Positions 30,061-40,022 are shown, counted from the first letter of the stretch. The stretch: DNA of 64,000 nucleotides from 13-2-20CM-66-19 sp963824395 (GCA_963824395.1 CAWGPF010000005.1:1-64000), one strand, 5' to 3'. A program made the numbers and translations. The notes: generated by a model not told the origin, from the sequence alone.

Positions 30061-30461
30061 GCTATGCGGCTCTGTCCGGCGCAAATGGGGGTGCTCCAGC
30101 GAGTCCCCAATGGCTTTGATTATTCGATAAAATTCAACTGGATTTTTGCGGTCGTTCGAGTGAGCGCTGGCTCTTATAAGCGCCACCCGGAGCAGCGCGC
30201 TGGCGAGGCTTGCTACCGGCCGGTACCCGAGCCAGTATGGGTTGGCGGCGTTTTCTTGTTTGTAATCGCAAGCATTTCCTTGTACTAGCTGTTCGGATTT
30301 CGTCATGCTCATCGATTATCTAGGCGGCCGAGGCATGTTGCGAGGTCAGCCGTTTGGCGCATGCCCAAGAAGCGCGCTTGAACTGCACGTTGCGGCGGTT
30401 CCGCCGGTTCTTCGCCTGGCGCGCGAGGACATGGTGAATTCGTACTCTGAGACTCGCCGAG
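30061..30461. other. Region with no recognised gene
   Basis: About 400 bp between the transposase remnant and the ATP-grasp gene. Open frames here have no ribosome-binding site or recognisable motif; part may be further insertion-sequence debris. Confidence 0.35.
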
Positions 30462-31621
30462 ATGCCCACCGGTCATAGACCGGGGAGAGATCTTCCGGCG
30501 GTCGTTGTCGGGGGTACCCTCAACGGCCTCGGAGTGGTGCGCAGCCTCGCTCGCGGGCGCATGTCGATCTATCTCCTTGACACCACCCGCCAGTGCGCCG
30601 CGGGATGGAGCGCGTGTTCCAGCTACATCCGGATAGTGTCGCTAGAAGGCCGCGGTCTGATCGATGAGCTGCTGAAACTAGCGAGTTTGCTGAAGTGTCG
30701 CCCGGTTCTACTTCTGACAAGTGACCAAAGTGTTAACACCGTGTCGGAGTGTTGGGAGGAGCTCCAGCCGCATTATCGAATCAGCCTGCCGGCAGGCGAC
30801 ATGGTGCGCGCACTCGCCGACAAGGTGCTATTCCAGGCGCTTGCGGAACGTGAGGGATTCGCTGTCCCCCGTTCGGTCGGGATTGCGGCTAACGATGCGC
30901 TTGGGCGTCTAGATGAATTGCAACCACCACTCATCATCAAGCCTGCGGATAAGACGCTCGTTCTGCGTGGACGCGCCGAGCGCGCGGTACGGGCCGAATC
31001 GCTGGATGAGGCCAGCAGCCTCGTGACACGAATGCTGCAGTCTGTGCCGGCGGTGGTCGTCCAGGAGTGGATCGACGGACCGGATACGGAGATCTTTTTT
31101 TCACTCTTTGCCTGCGATCGGGATGGGAAGCTGTTGGGACTGTTCCCAGGACGGAAGCTGGTATGTCACCCACCGGCCGTTGGCAGTACCGCCGTTTGTA
31201 TTGCCGCCCCCGAGGTTGCCACGGAATTGACTGCGCAGACTCTCGAGTTCGTCCGAAAGGTCGGCTACCGCGGCCTAGGAAGTCTGGAGTTCAAGCGGGA
31301 CGCGCGCACCGGTCGCTTTCTCATCATCGAGCCGACGGTGGGTCGAACCGATTGGCAAGAGGAGATCGCGACCCTTTGCGGCGTAAATTTGCCCCTCCTG
31401 AATATTTCTCCGAGTCGGACGCAGACGTCCCAGTGCCCGACCGGCCATACCCGCGTGTCGCCTGGCGCTCTTCCGTGCGGTTTAGCAGTCCGTTGCCTCC
31501 GGGCGTGACGATGACCGATGGGTTCTTTCGCTGGTCTGATCCAATCCCCGCCTTCTATTATTACGGCTACGAGCGCGCGCTCTTGCGCGCGTGGCGTCTG
31601 ATCCTTAGGCCACGAAGGTGA
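30462..31621 (+). CDS. ATP-grasp carboxylate-amine ligase-like protein, one frameshift
   Basis: An ATP-grasp enzyme: N-terminal VVVGGTLNGLGVVRSLARG, the ATP-binding PPLIIKPADKTLVLRGRAER, VVVQEWIDGPDTEIFF and the Mg-binding LGSLEFKRDARTGRFLIIEP. This pattern is typical of the carboxylate-amine ligases. Near 31398 a one-base shift continues into SESDADVPVPDRPYPRVAW and the aromatic end WSDPIPAFYYYGYERALLRA. ATP-grasp ligases form amide or peptide bonds through an acyl-phosphate. Its TGA overlaps a GTG of the next frame, and the flavin oxidoreductase follows within 36 bp, so the two probably act in one pathway. Substrate unknown. Confidence 0.75.
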
Positions 31622-31656
31622 GGGTCCGCGTCAGTAGGCACCGCCGAGGAGTGAAC

Positions 31657-32839
31657 TTGGACGTCGATACCACAATAGTCGGAGCCGGTCCTTATGGATT
31701 ATCCATAGCGGCGCATCTGCGCAGCGCGCGGGTGCCATTCGAGCAATTCGGTACACCGCTCGATAGCTGGCGCACCTTCATGCCGCGGGGAATGGTGCTC
31801 AAGTCCGAGCGCTTCGCGTCGAATCTGTGGGACCCGGAGCGTCGCTACTCGCTGAAGCGCTTCTGCGAGCAAATAAGTTGCCTTATCAGCCCGTCGGCAG
31901 TCCTCTGAGCCTTGAACACTTCCTGCGATATGCAGACTGGTTCCGGGCTCAGGCAGCAGGCGAACCGCGCGACTTAAGGATCGTCGATCTGCGGCGCGGT
32001 GCCCGCGGCTTTGCGCTGAAACTATCGGACGGCACGGAGTTCAGCAGTCGTCGCGTGGTACTGGCAACCGGCCACTTGGCATACCAGAAGTTGCCGTCGA
32101 ACTTGCTGGAGCAGCTGAACCTCTGGTATTACACAGCGCCCGCATCGGTGACGTCGCTCGGTACGCGAACCGCGATGTCTGCATTATTGGTGCCGGGCAG
32201 TCGGCCCTGGAGACTGCGGCGATTCTTCACGAGAATGGGGCGCGCGTACGAATGTTGGTGCGCCGCGATCGCTTGGAGTGGAATGCGCCGTCGAAGTCTC
32301 GGTCCGTCCTTGCGCGGTTGCTGGAACCTGATGCCGGTGTGGCGACCGGGTGGAAGTCTTGGGCGATTTCCGAGATGCCTCGTACGTTCCGCTGGTACTT
32401 CCCACCTGAGAAGCGTCACTGGTTCGTAGCTCGCTCTTACGGCCCGAGCGGTTCCTGGTGGTTACGTAGGCGCGTGGAGGGCAACGTCGAAGTCAGTCTC
32501 GGCACCAAGGTGCATTCCGTCGGCGAGCAGAATGGTCGGGCTCAGCTGCAAGTGGAGGGCCCAGCAGGGAGGGGCGAGGTCACTGCCGACCACGTGATTG
32601 CGGCCACGGGCTACAAAGTGGATATTGCCCGGCTCGCCTATCTGGAGAAGTCCTTGGTAGACAGTATCGAGCGCGAGGCCGGCGGCATACCGCGCCTTGA
32701 CTCCAGCTTCGAGACCTCAGTGCCCGGACTCTTCATGGTAGGCATTACCAGTGCTCCGGTATTCGGGCCCATCATGCGTTTCATGTATGGCGCCAAACAT
32801 GCCGCGCCGGTGGTGGCGCGTCGACTGAAGGCCGCTTAG
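31657..32839 (+). CDS. Flavin-dependent NAD(P)-binding oxidoreductase (FMO-like), two frameshifts
   Basis: Two dinucleotide-binding motifs are present: TIVGAGPYGLSIAAHL near the N-terminus (FAD) and CIIGAGQSALETAAILHENG in the middle (NADPH), with the ATGHLAYQKLP and late VIAATGYKVDI motifs of flavin monooxygenases. Frame changes near 31865 and 32150 are needed. Start: TTG 31657, with AGGAG five bases upstream, is better supported than GTG 31618. Intact length would be about 394 residues. FMO-like enzymes N-hydroxylate amines or oxidise carbon or sulfur centres. Pairing with an ATP-grasp ligase inside a polysaccharide locus is unusual. Confidence 0.75.
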
Positions 32840-33597
32840 GTCCGTCGGGCGAGACGTCGTGCGATCAGCACCGGGATTCGCACAAGCCAGGCGGCGCCGA
32901 GGCGTAGGTACATGGCTGTCAATAGGACGTTGTCGCGCCAGTACTTGAAGTGCGATATCCCGCCATCCGTGGGTGCAAAATAGCGCACGGGCGCCGGAAT
33001 ATTGATCGCAGTGACCCCGCGCCAGCTAAGACGAACTACCGCCTCGGCGTCGAAGTCGAAGCGGCGCATCCAGCGCGAGCGACGCATGATGTTCAGCAGC
33101 GGCTCCATAGGATAGACACGGAAGCCGAACAGCGAATCTCGAATCCCGGCATAGAGGGTTAAGAGATTTGCCACTGAGTTAGAAACCCTGCGTCCCCTAA
33201 CCCTGAGGGCGGGCGCGCTCGCATCGAACACAGGCACCCCGAGGATCATTGCCCGAGGCGCCGCAGCGGATGCAGCCATAAACTGCGAGATACGTTGCGC
33301 CGGATGCTGTCCGTCGGAATCCATGGTGAGGACGTGTGTGAAGCCGGCCCGCTGGGCCTCCAGCATGCCATCAAAGATGGCTGCGCCCTTGCCACCGTTT
33401 GCAGCACGCACCAGAACGCGCAACTGCGCGTCGGCCTCGGCCAGCGTCTGCAATCGCTCGACGCTATCGTCGGTGCTGCCGTCGATAACCACCCAAACGG
33501 GTGCCCATTCTGTCCTCGCAGCGCGAACGGTCTCTAAGCCCTTGTCGCCGGGGTTGTAGCTCGGAATCAGAACCAAATGGGTCTTTGACGCTATCAA
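32836..33597 (-). CDS. Glycosyltransferase family 2 (dolichyl-phosphate-mannose synthase-like)
   Basis: 253 residues. The GT-A fold is visible from HLVLIPSYNPGDKG, with VWVVIDGSTDDSVE, NGGKGAAIFDGML and TMDSDGQHPA (the DxD metal site), then FGFRVYPMEPLL. A basic C-terminus follows. Start: TTG 33597, which overlaps the TGA of the MipA-like gene (TTGA), indicating coupled translation. Family members transfer sugars to lipid or polyketide-like acceptors, and GT2 genes of this size occur in aryl polyene/xanthomonadin clusters. It ends convergently with the flavin oxidoreductase (4 bp overlap). Confidence 0.77.
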   Translation of the reverse strand: MIASKTHLVLIPSYNPGDKGLETVRAARTEWAPVWVVIDGSTDDSVERLQTLAEADAQLRVLVRAANGGKGAAIFDGMLEAQRAGFTHVLTMDSDGQHPAQRISQFMAASAAAPRAMILGVPVFDASAPALRVRGRRVSNSVANLLTLYAGIRDSLFGFRVYPMEPLLNIMRRSRWMRRFDFDAEAVVRLSWRGVTAINIPAPVRYFAPTDGGISHFKYWRDNVLLTAMYLRLGAAWLVRIPVLIARRLARRT

Positions 33598-34447
33598 GCG
33601 TCGCTCGCAACGTTGTGCGATGACTGGCGAATGATCCAGGTGACCCCTATGCCGGCAGACCAGTAGCTGTGGGTTTTGACCAGAGGACTTGCCGCGAAGC
33701 TTGCACCGCCAAGAAAGTCGTGGCGGATGAAAGCGCCAATCCAGTAACTCGGGTACCGCCGGCTGAGTGAGATCAGAGCTTGCGTACCTGCATAGCCGCC
33801 GCGCGCCTCGTACGCGCGGCGTTCTGGGGTCGCGTATTGCGCCGCGACCGTATAGAAATAGCTGTCGTAGCGTCGGTCTGCGAACAGCGGCCCGCCCAGC
33901 AGGCCGAGCTTCCAGCCCTCCGCCCCCAGCAGTGGGCGACATCCAGGTTGATCTGGGGTTCAGCGTAGACGCCGATGATGCGCGGCGATGCCTCGACCGT
34001 AACGGCGGCTCGCGCAGGCAGGCGCAGATCCAGTTTAAGCGACGATCGTGACTGCACCACAAATGGAAATTGAGCGATCCGCCGAGTTCCAGAGTGGGCT
34101 CGAGATCCGGCATTCCCTGTCGCGTGCGGATCGTTGCATACCGGCGTGGTGGCATTGATGCTCAGGTTGAACTCGATCGCGTCGCGGTTGAAGAAGCGCG
34201 CGCGCGGGCCGTCATGGTCAGATTTCAGTATTTCGCCGCGGTACATGAAGTAGGGCACCGGAATCGGGTAGGCATGCATGGTGTCCGAGCCGCGGTAATC
34301 ATTGAACGCGTAGGCGCCGATACCGAGCCCAAATTCCCACAGCGGCTTCTGCTCGTCGGCACGCGCCGCGGCGACGACCACCAGGGCCATAAGCGCCGCG
34401 GCGCTCAGCAGCTGAAGCGAGATCTCAGGCAGCCGCCGCAAGCGCAC
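33594..34447 (-). pseudogene. MipA/OmpV-family outer-membrane protein, frameshifted
   Basis: A signal peptide (AAALMALVVVAAARADE) is followed by the family's opening WEFGLGIGAYAFNDYRGSD and VPYFMYRGEILKSDHDGPR. The remainder must be assembled from several frames: LEPTLELGGSLNFHLW, ASPRIIGVYAEPQINLD, then SYFYTVAAQYATPERRAYEA, GAFIRHDFLGGASFAAS and the end SYWSAGIGVTWIIRQSS. About four indels are needed. The start lies inside the chorismatase 3' end and the stop overlaps the next gene, so the operon structure is intact although the frame is not. MipA-type barrels scaffold envelope enzymes or transport small molecules. Confidence 0.7.
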
Positions 34448-35480
34448 ATATTCCCGTCGCTTCGATCTCCACCAGCAGGTCCTGGCGGCAGATATCGGCC
34501 TGCAGGTAGAGGAGCTGTGCCTTGGCTCCGATGCGCGAGTTCAGCAGCGCCTGGATCACCGGCAGGTCCGCCGGGCGGCGCACGTATACCTTGTAGGCCA
34601 GCGTCGCGAGATCAAAGTGGGCATCGCCCGCGCGGCGGTTGGCCTCGCCCACCAACGCCTCGATGTTGGTGAGGGTCTCGCGCGTCTGGGCCGCGGTATC
34701 GCCCGGGTGCAGCGACTGGTGCCCGACGATGCTCGCGGTGCCGGAGATGAAGAGCGTGACGCTTCCCGACTGGCGCAGCAGCGCCGCCCGTGAGAACACC
34801 GGGCTATGGGTGCCGTATTCACTCGGGTAGTGATAGGCGCTCACCTGGCGCGGGTTCTCGACGAACAGGGGCGCAACCTTGCCCGCCAGGAAATACACCA
34901 CGAGCGGGCTTTCGCTGCGGGCGCCGAGCGCCGAGGCGGCCGGCACGCTGCCGGCGACCGCGCGTCCGCAGGTGTGCAGCGCGTGCTGGCGCGCGGTATT
35001 GAACTGCCGGTAGCGCTCGGTGCCGTCCGAGTCACGGTTGATGTCCGCAAGGTAGTTCCATACCCGCAGCAGGTGCGGATAGCCTTCGGCCTCCAGCGTC
35101 GCGCAGATCTCCTGGTAAGCCTCCTCGGTCGCCCGGTGCAGGGGCGATGTCGGGCCGCCTCCGGTCCCCCCGGCCGCGCCCGCAAAGTCGCGTTCGGGGA
35201 GGGCGATGCAGCCGAAGAGCATCTCGGGGGTGCGCCGGAAGCGCACGCGGCCATGCTGCCCGGACTCGGCCGGCCGCCCGGAACTCCAGATCTCGTAGCG
35301 GTGGGCGCTGGCCGCAAGGATCGGGGTATTGACCTGTGCTACCGGTACCCCGGCGTCCGCGGTCAGGAGCGGGGAGCCACTGAAGGTGGCAATCCCGAGA
35401 ACGTCATCCCAGCCCGGTGCTTCCTCGGCCCCTGAGACATAGGCGAGATGCAGACCTGCGGGTGCACGCTTGCGCTGCAC
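34425..35480 (-). CDS. Chorismatase of the FkbO/Hyg5/XanB2 family
   Basis: 351 residues from GTG 35480, one unbroken frame. Characteristic stretches: RVWNYLADINRDSDGTERYR, RQVSAYHYPSEYGTHSPVFS, FISGTASIVGHQSLHPGDT and the C-terminal LQADICRQDLLVEIE with the glutamate expected in the active site. Family enzymes cleave chorismate; XanB2-type members give 3- and 4-hydroxybenzoate, precursors of xanthomonadin-type pigments and ubiquinone. Which product forms here cannot be read reliably. It is in a minus-strand run with the LEA-like protein upstream (9 bp) and the MipA-like and GT2 genes downstream (overlapping). No polyketide genes for a pigment are in the window. Confidence 0.85.
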   Translation of the reverse strand: MQRKRAPAGLHLAYVSGAEEAPGWDDVLGIATFSGSPLLTADAGVPVAQVNTPILAASAHRYEIWSSGRPAESGQHGRVRFRRTPEMLFGCIALPERDFAGAAGGTGGGPTSPLHRATEEAYQEICATLEAEGYPHLLRVWNYLADINRDSDGTERYRQFNTARQHALHTCGRAVAGSVPAASALGARSESPLVVYFLAGKVAPLFVENPRQVSAYHYPSEYGTHSPVFSRAALLRQSGSVTLFISGTASIVGHQSLHPGDTAAQTRETLTNIEALVGEANRRAGDAHFDLATLAYKVYVRRPADLPVIQALLNSRIGAKAQLLYLQADICRQDLLVEIEATGICALAAAA

Positions 35481-35489
35481 GCCGATCGC

Positions 35490-35810
35490 CTAGGACTTAG
35501 GCGTAGACCCGTCGGTGGTGACGGCGTCCTTGGTCTTCGTCGCGCCCTCCTTGATGTTGCCGCCGACCTTCTTGGAGGTGTCGGCGATGGCATGGCCGGC
35601 TTCCTTGGACTTGTCGGCCACCGTATGGCCGACCTTCTTGGAGGCGTCTGCAACTTCGTGACCGACCGTCTTGGAGGCCTCGGCGATCGCATGGCCGGCG
35701 CTCGTGGCGTCTTCCTTGATGGTCGCGCCCAGGCTCTGCGCCTGCGCCGCGGCCGCCAGAGCGAGGGTCGCTGCCGTGGCGGTAATTGCCCGAAGAGAAG
35801 CTGTTTTCAT
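35490..35810 (-). CDS. Exported LEA-like protein with 11-residue repeats
   Basis: 106 residues from ATG 35810. A signal peptide (MKTASLRAITATAATLALAA, cleavage near AQA-Q) precedes five consecutive 11-residue repeats: AGHAIAEASKT, VGHEVADASKK, VGHTVADKSKE, AGHAIADTSKK, VGGNIKEGATK. The 11-mer period with alternating Lys and Ala/Val forms an amphipathic helix, as in LEA group 3/4 and related stress proteins. The mature protein is very polar and probably disordered until it meets a membrane or dries. It is 9 bp upstream of the chorismatase. A periplasmic stress-protection role is inferred. Confidence 0.72.
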   Translation of the reverse strand: MKTASLRAITATAATLALAAAAQAQSLGATIKEDATSAGHAIAEASKTVGHEVADASKKVGHTVADKSKEAGHAIADTSKKVGGNIKEGATKTKDAVTTDGSTPKS

Positions 35811-35927
35811 GGTGTTTATCCTACGACAGTCGCCCCCTGTTTGCACGGCAGGGCCGGCCGGCGCACGGCCTCAGGAAGAGTGCCGGCGCGGTGCCAATCA
35901 TCACGCGGTTCGGGCAAACTCCGGCGG

Positions 35928-37667
35928 ATGCGCATCGACCGCCTGCCTATCGCCGTTTTGCGCAACCGCTACGTCCCGGGCGGCTGGGACGTGCTCGCCT
36001 TCATTCTGGTGTTCGCCTTCTTTATCTACCTGGCGCAGGCCGGGCGCGGGCTCGCGGGGTCACTGGCGCACCTGGAGGCGACGCCCATCTCGCTCGACCC
36101 GAAGGCGCTTTTTGGTTATGCCGCACGCACCGGGCTGCGGATGCTGATCGCGCTCGTGTGCTCCCTGGTGTTCACCTTCACCTACGCCACCCTGGCCGCC
36201 AAGAGCCGCCGTGCCGAGGTGTTACTGGTGCCGCTGCTGGATTTCCTGCAGTCGGTTCCGATCCTGAGCTTCTCGATCGTCATCATTTTCTTCGTGCAGC
36301 TGACACCGGGGCGCGTCGCCGGCGCCGAGATGGCCGCGATCTTCCTGATCTTCACCAGCCAGGCCTGGAATATGGCCTTCAGCTTCTACCATTCGTTGCG
36401 CAGCATTCCGCACGAGATGGTGGAGGCGGCACGCAACTTTCAACTGAGCCCCTGGGTGCGCTTCTGGCGCCTGGAAGTTCCCTTCGCCATGCCGCCGCTC
36501 ATCTGGAACATGATGATGTCGGTATCCGGCGGCTGGTTCTTCGTGGTCGCCTCCGAGGCCCTCACGGTCGGGGATAACCGCATCGCGCTGCCCGGGGTCG
36601 GCTCCTACATCGCGCTCGCCAACGACCAGCGCAACTACGGCGCGCTAGGCTGGGCCATTGCCGCCATGTTCGTGGTGATCCTGATCTTCGACCAGCTGCT
36701 GTTCCGGCCTCTGATTGCCAGTGCCGACTGGTTTCGCCTCGAGCAGGAGGCCGGCCAGACGAGCAACAGCCCCTGGGCGCTCACCATGATGCGCCGCTCG
36801 CGTTTCCTCGGGCTCCTCAGCCGCCTGTTCGCGGCCGTGCTGCGCGCCGGCATGAAACCGCCGCAGCGCACGGCGGCGGCGGCTCGCCGCTCGCAGGTCC
36901 GGGGCGGCAGCAATTCGCGCGTCGGCGACTTCGTCTGGTACGCCATCCTGATTCTCGATCGGGCTTCTGGCGCTGTGGAAGACCGCGCTCTTCGTGCACG
37001 GTGACGTTCCCGTCGGGGAGATCCGGCACGTCATCGTGCTCGGCTTCATCACGCTTCTGCGGGTGGCCGTGCTGATTGCCCTCGCGAGCCTGATCTGGGT
37101 GCCGATCGGGGTCTGGGTCGGAATGCGCCCGCGGGTAGCGGACGTCATTCAGCCGGTCGCCCAGTTTCTGGCGGCCTTCCCGACCAACCTGTTCTTCGGT
37201 TTCGTGGTCTCGGCGATCGTGCTCTTTCACCTCACACCCGACATCTGGCTGAGCCCGCTCATGATTCTCGGCACCCAGTGGTACATCCTCTTCAACGTGA
37301 TCGTGGGAGCGTCCGCGATCTCGCCCGACCTGCGCAGCGCCAGCCAGAACTTAGGACTCAAGGGCTGGCTGTGGTGGAAGCGCCTGGCGCTGCCGGCGGT
37401 GTTTCCGTTCTACGTCACCGGTGCGATCACGGCCGCCGGGGGCTCCTGGAACGCGAGTGTGGCCGCCGAAGTCGTCTCCTGGGGCAGGGAGACCGTGACC
37501 GCCCATGGCCTCGGCGCGTACATTGCCGGTGCCCAGGCGGCGGCCCCCCCGACTTTCAGCGCGTGGTGCTCGGGACCGTGGTGCTGAGCGTGTTTGTCGT
37601 GACGCTGAACCGCATCTTCTGGCGCCCGCTGTATGCGCGCGCCGAACGCAAGTTCCGCATGAGCTAG
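35928..37667 (+). CDS. Two-domain ABC transporter permease (NitT/TauT-like), two frameshifts
   Basis: ATG 35928 starts an about 580-residue protein with two BPD_transp_1 domains. The first domain has helices around VCSLVFTFTYATLAAKSRR and the EAA loop EMVEAARNFQLSPWVRFWRL. The second has ISPDLRSASQNLGLKGWLWW as its EAA loop. A frame change near 36960 joins the domains and another near 37550 restores the last 35 residues (SVFVVTLNRIFWRPLYARAE). Both EAA loops are intact, so it should dock two ATPases. No solute-binding protein is adjacent, so the substrate is unknown. Co-transcribed with the ATPase 22 bp downstream. Confidence 0.82.
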
Positions 37668-37689
37668 AGGATCCGAAGGAGCTACTCCC

Positions 37690-39098
37690 GTGAATGCTGC
37701 TGCACCGACTGAATCTCGCGCCGCTGCTGGACGTGCAGGGAGTCAGAACAAGTCCTTCCGCAAGCCCGACGGCGATGAGCTGATCGTGCTCGAAAACGTG
37801 AATCTGACGCTGCGCCCCGGGGAGATCGTCGGGCTGCTCGGGCGCTCCGGGTCGGGCAAATCCACCCTGCTGCGTTCGATCGCCGGCCTCGATCCGCCCA
37901 CCGCCGGCGTCGTCAGCTACCTCGGGCACCCGGTGCTGGCCCCGGCGGCGGGGATTGCCATGGTGTTCCAGAGCTTCGCGCTCTTCCCCTGGCTTACGGT
38001 GCTGGAGAATGTGCAGCTCGGGCTCGAGGCGCTCGGTACCGCGGAGGCCGAGATGCGCGCGCGCGCGCTCAAGGCCATCGACCTGATCGGCCTCGACGGT
38101 TTCGAATCCGCCTATCCGCGCGAGCTCTCCGGCGGCATGCGCCAGCGGTGGGGGGCATCGACCTGATCGGCCTCGACGGTTTCGAATCCGCCTATCCGCG
38201 CGAGCTCTCCGGCGGCATGCGCCAGCGCGTAGGCTTTGCGCGCGCCCTCGTCGTGCACCCGAACGTCCTCCTGATGGATGAGCCGTTCTCGGCGCTCGAC
38301 ATCCTGACGGCCGAGACCCTGCGCACGGACTTCCTCGAGCTGTGGGGGGAGGGGCAGCTGCCGATCAAGGCAGTGCTCCTCGTCACGCACAACATCGAGG
38401 AGGCGGTGCAGATGTGCGACCGGCTCCTGATCTTCTCCACCCATCCCGGGCGGGTAGTGAGCGAGATTCCGATCGACCTGCCGCAGCCGCGGCATACCCA
38501 GGATCCGCGCTTCCGTGCCTTCGTCGACCGCGTCTACGTGGAGATGACCGCCCGTCCGCGCGGCGAGGCGCGGCCTGGCGTCAAATCAGAGCGTTTCCCC
38601 GGCTCGGGCATAGGCTCGGTGCTGACGCACGTGTCTTCGACGATCCTCACCGGCCTCGTCGAGGCCGTGAGCGGGCCACCCTTCAACGGCAAGGCCGACC
38701 TGCCGGCGATCGCCGAGGAGCAGCACCTGGAGGTCGATGATCTGTTTCCGGCCGCCGAGGCGCTGCAGCTGCTGCGCTTTGCCGAGGTCGAGGGTGGCGA
38801 CATGAAGCTCACCGAGGCCGGGCAGCAGTTCGCGCACGGGGATATCGATGAGCGCAAGAAACTCTTCGCGCGCCACCTCATCACCTACGTGCCCCTCGCC
38901 GCGCACATCCGCCGCGTGCTCGATGAGCGCGCCAGCCACACCGCGCCGAAGAGTCGCTTCTTCGACGAGCTCGAGGACTACATGGCCGAGGACGCCGCCG
39001 AGCAGACGCTGCGCACCATCATCAGCTGGGGGCGCTACGCCGAAGTGTTCGCCTACGACGATAACCGCCAGGCCTTCAGCCTGGAGAATCCCGCATAA
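37690..39098 (+). pseudogene. ABC transporter ATPase with AAA-associated C-terminal domain, disrupted by an 80-bp duplication
   Basis: GTG 37690 (AAGGAG upstream) starts a NitT/TauT-type ATPase: Walker A GLLGRSGSGKSTLLRSIAGL, Q-loop VFQSFALFPWLTVLEN, signature ELSGGMRQR, Walker B VLLMDEPFSALD and the H-loop VTHNIEEAVQ. A C-terminal domain of about 150 residues (LPAIAEEQHLEVDDLFPAAE, then YAEVFAYDDNRQAFSLENP) matches the AAA-associated family found on such ATPases. The sequence around the signature motif is present twice; the copy adds 80 bp and shifts the frame. Removing one 80-bp unit gives a continuous protein. Either a recent inactivating slippage or an assembly artefact. Confidence 0.8.
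38076..38227 (+). repeat. 72-bp direct repeat (80-bp period) inside the ATPase gene
   Basis: Bases 38076-38147 are repeated exactly at 38156-38227, separated by an 8-base G-rich spacer (GTGGGGGG). The unit covers the ABC signature motif. Since 80 is not a multiple of three, the reading frame is destroyed. Confidence 0.9.
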
Positions 39099-39278
39099 GG
39101 CGGCGGCACGAAGAAACGGGCGACGCGGACGGCCGTGGTGACCCGGCGGAGGACAGCGCGCACGCTCGCATGAGCGGTGCGTGAGAGGGGCAGGGTGACG
39201 GGCAAAGAAGTGTCAAGAACTCTACGTTTCGCAGGCTCGCGGACCCGGGGTCGGGGAGAGCGTGTATCTTCATTTTCC

Positions 39279-40022
39279 ATGGAGAGCCGTCTTGCCCCCG
39301 GAGAGCCCAAGCCCACCCTCCTCATCATCGATGACGATGAGGGCCTGTGCGCCATGCTGGTCGAGTACGTGACGCTCGAAGGCTTCGTCGCCGTGACGGC
39401 GCCGACCGGACCCTTGGGGCTCGAGCAGCTCGCGCGCGCGGCGGTTGACCTCGTCATCCTCGACGTCATGCTACCGGAGCTGTCCGGATTCGAGGTGCTG
39501 CGACGCATCCGCGCGCTCAGCCGCGTGCCGGTCATCATGCTCACCGCGCGCGGCGAGGAGGTCGATCGTATCGTGGGCCTCGAGATGGGCGCGGATGATT
39601 ATCTCGCCAAGCCCTTCAGCCCGCGCGAACTGGTGGCCCGCATCCGCGCCGTCCTGCGCCGCACACCCGCAGAGGGCGCAGCACCCGAAGGGGCGATCCT
39701 CTGGGGCCCGCTGCGACTGGACTTGCGGGCGCGCCGGGCTGAGGTCGGCGACAACGATCTGGAGCTGACCTCCGCGGAGCTGCGGATCCTGGAACTGCTG
39801 GTGCGTGCCGATACGCGCACCGTCACGCGCGATGAACTGATGCTGCAGGCGCTCGGGCGCCGCCTGCTGCCCACCGACCGCAGCCTCGATACGCACGTCA
39901 GCAACCTGCGCCGCAAACTGCTGCGCTACACCGACCGCGTGAGCGTGCAGAGCGTGCGCGGCTCAGGGTACGCACTCACGCTGAGCGCCGCGCGTGCGCT
40001 GACGCCGGCGCCCGAGGCCTGA
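39279..40022 (+). CDS. OmpR/PhoB-family response regulator
   Basis: 247 residues from ATG 39279; the frame is open upstream but codes for nothing family-like. The receiver domain has LLIIDDDEG (acidic pair), VDLVILDVMLPELSG (phosphorylated Asp), the conserved Thr in IMLTARGEE and the Lys in ADDYLAKPFSPRE. The C-terminal winged helix includes LELTSAELRILELLVRAD and HVSNLRRKLLR. It overlaps nothing and is followed 14 bp later by its histidine kinase. CpxR/OmpR-like; the target genes are unknown. It is not the NtrC-type PrsR regulator known from PEP-CTERM loci. Confidence 0.88.
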   Translation: MESRLAPGEPKPTLLIIDDDEGLCAMLVEYVTLEGFVAVTAPTGPLGLEQLARAAVDLVILDVMLPELSGFEVLRRIRALSRVPVIMLTARGEEVDRIVGLEMGADDYLAKPFSPRELVARIRAVLRRTPAEGAAPEGAILWGPLRLDLRARRAEVGDNDLELTSAELRILELLVRADTRTVTRDELMLQALGRRLLPTDRSLDTHVSNLRRKLLRYTDRVSVQSVRGSGYALTLSAARALTPAPEA

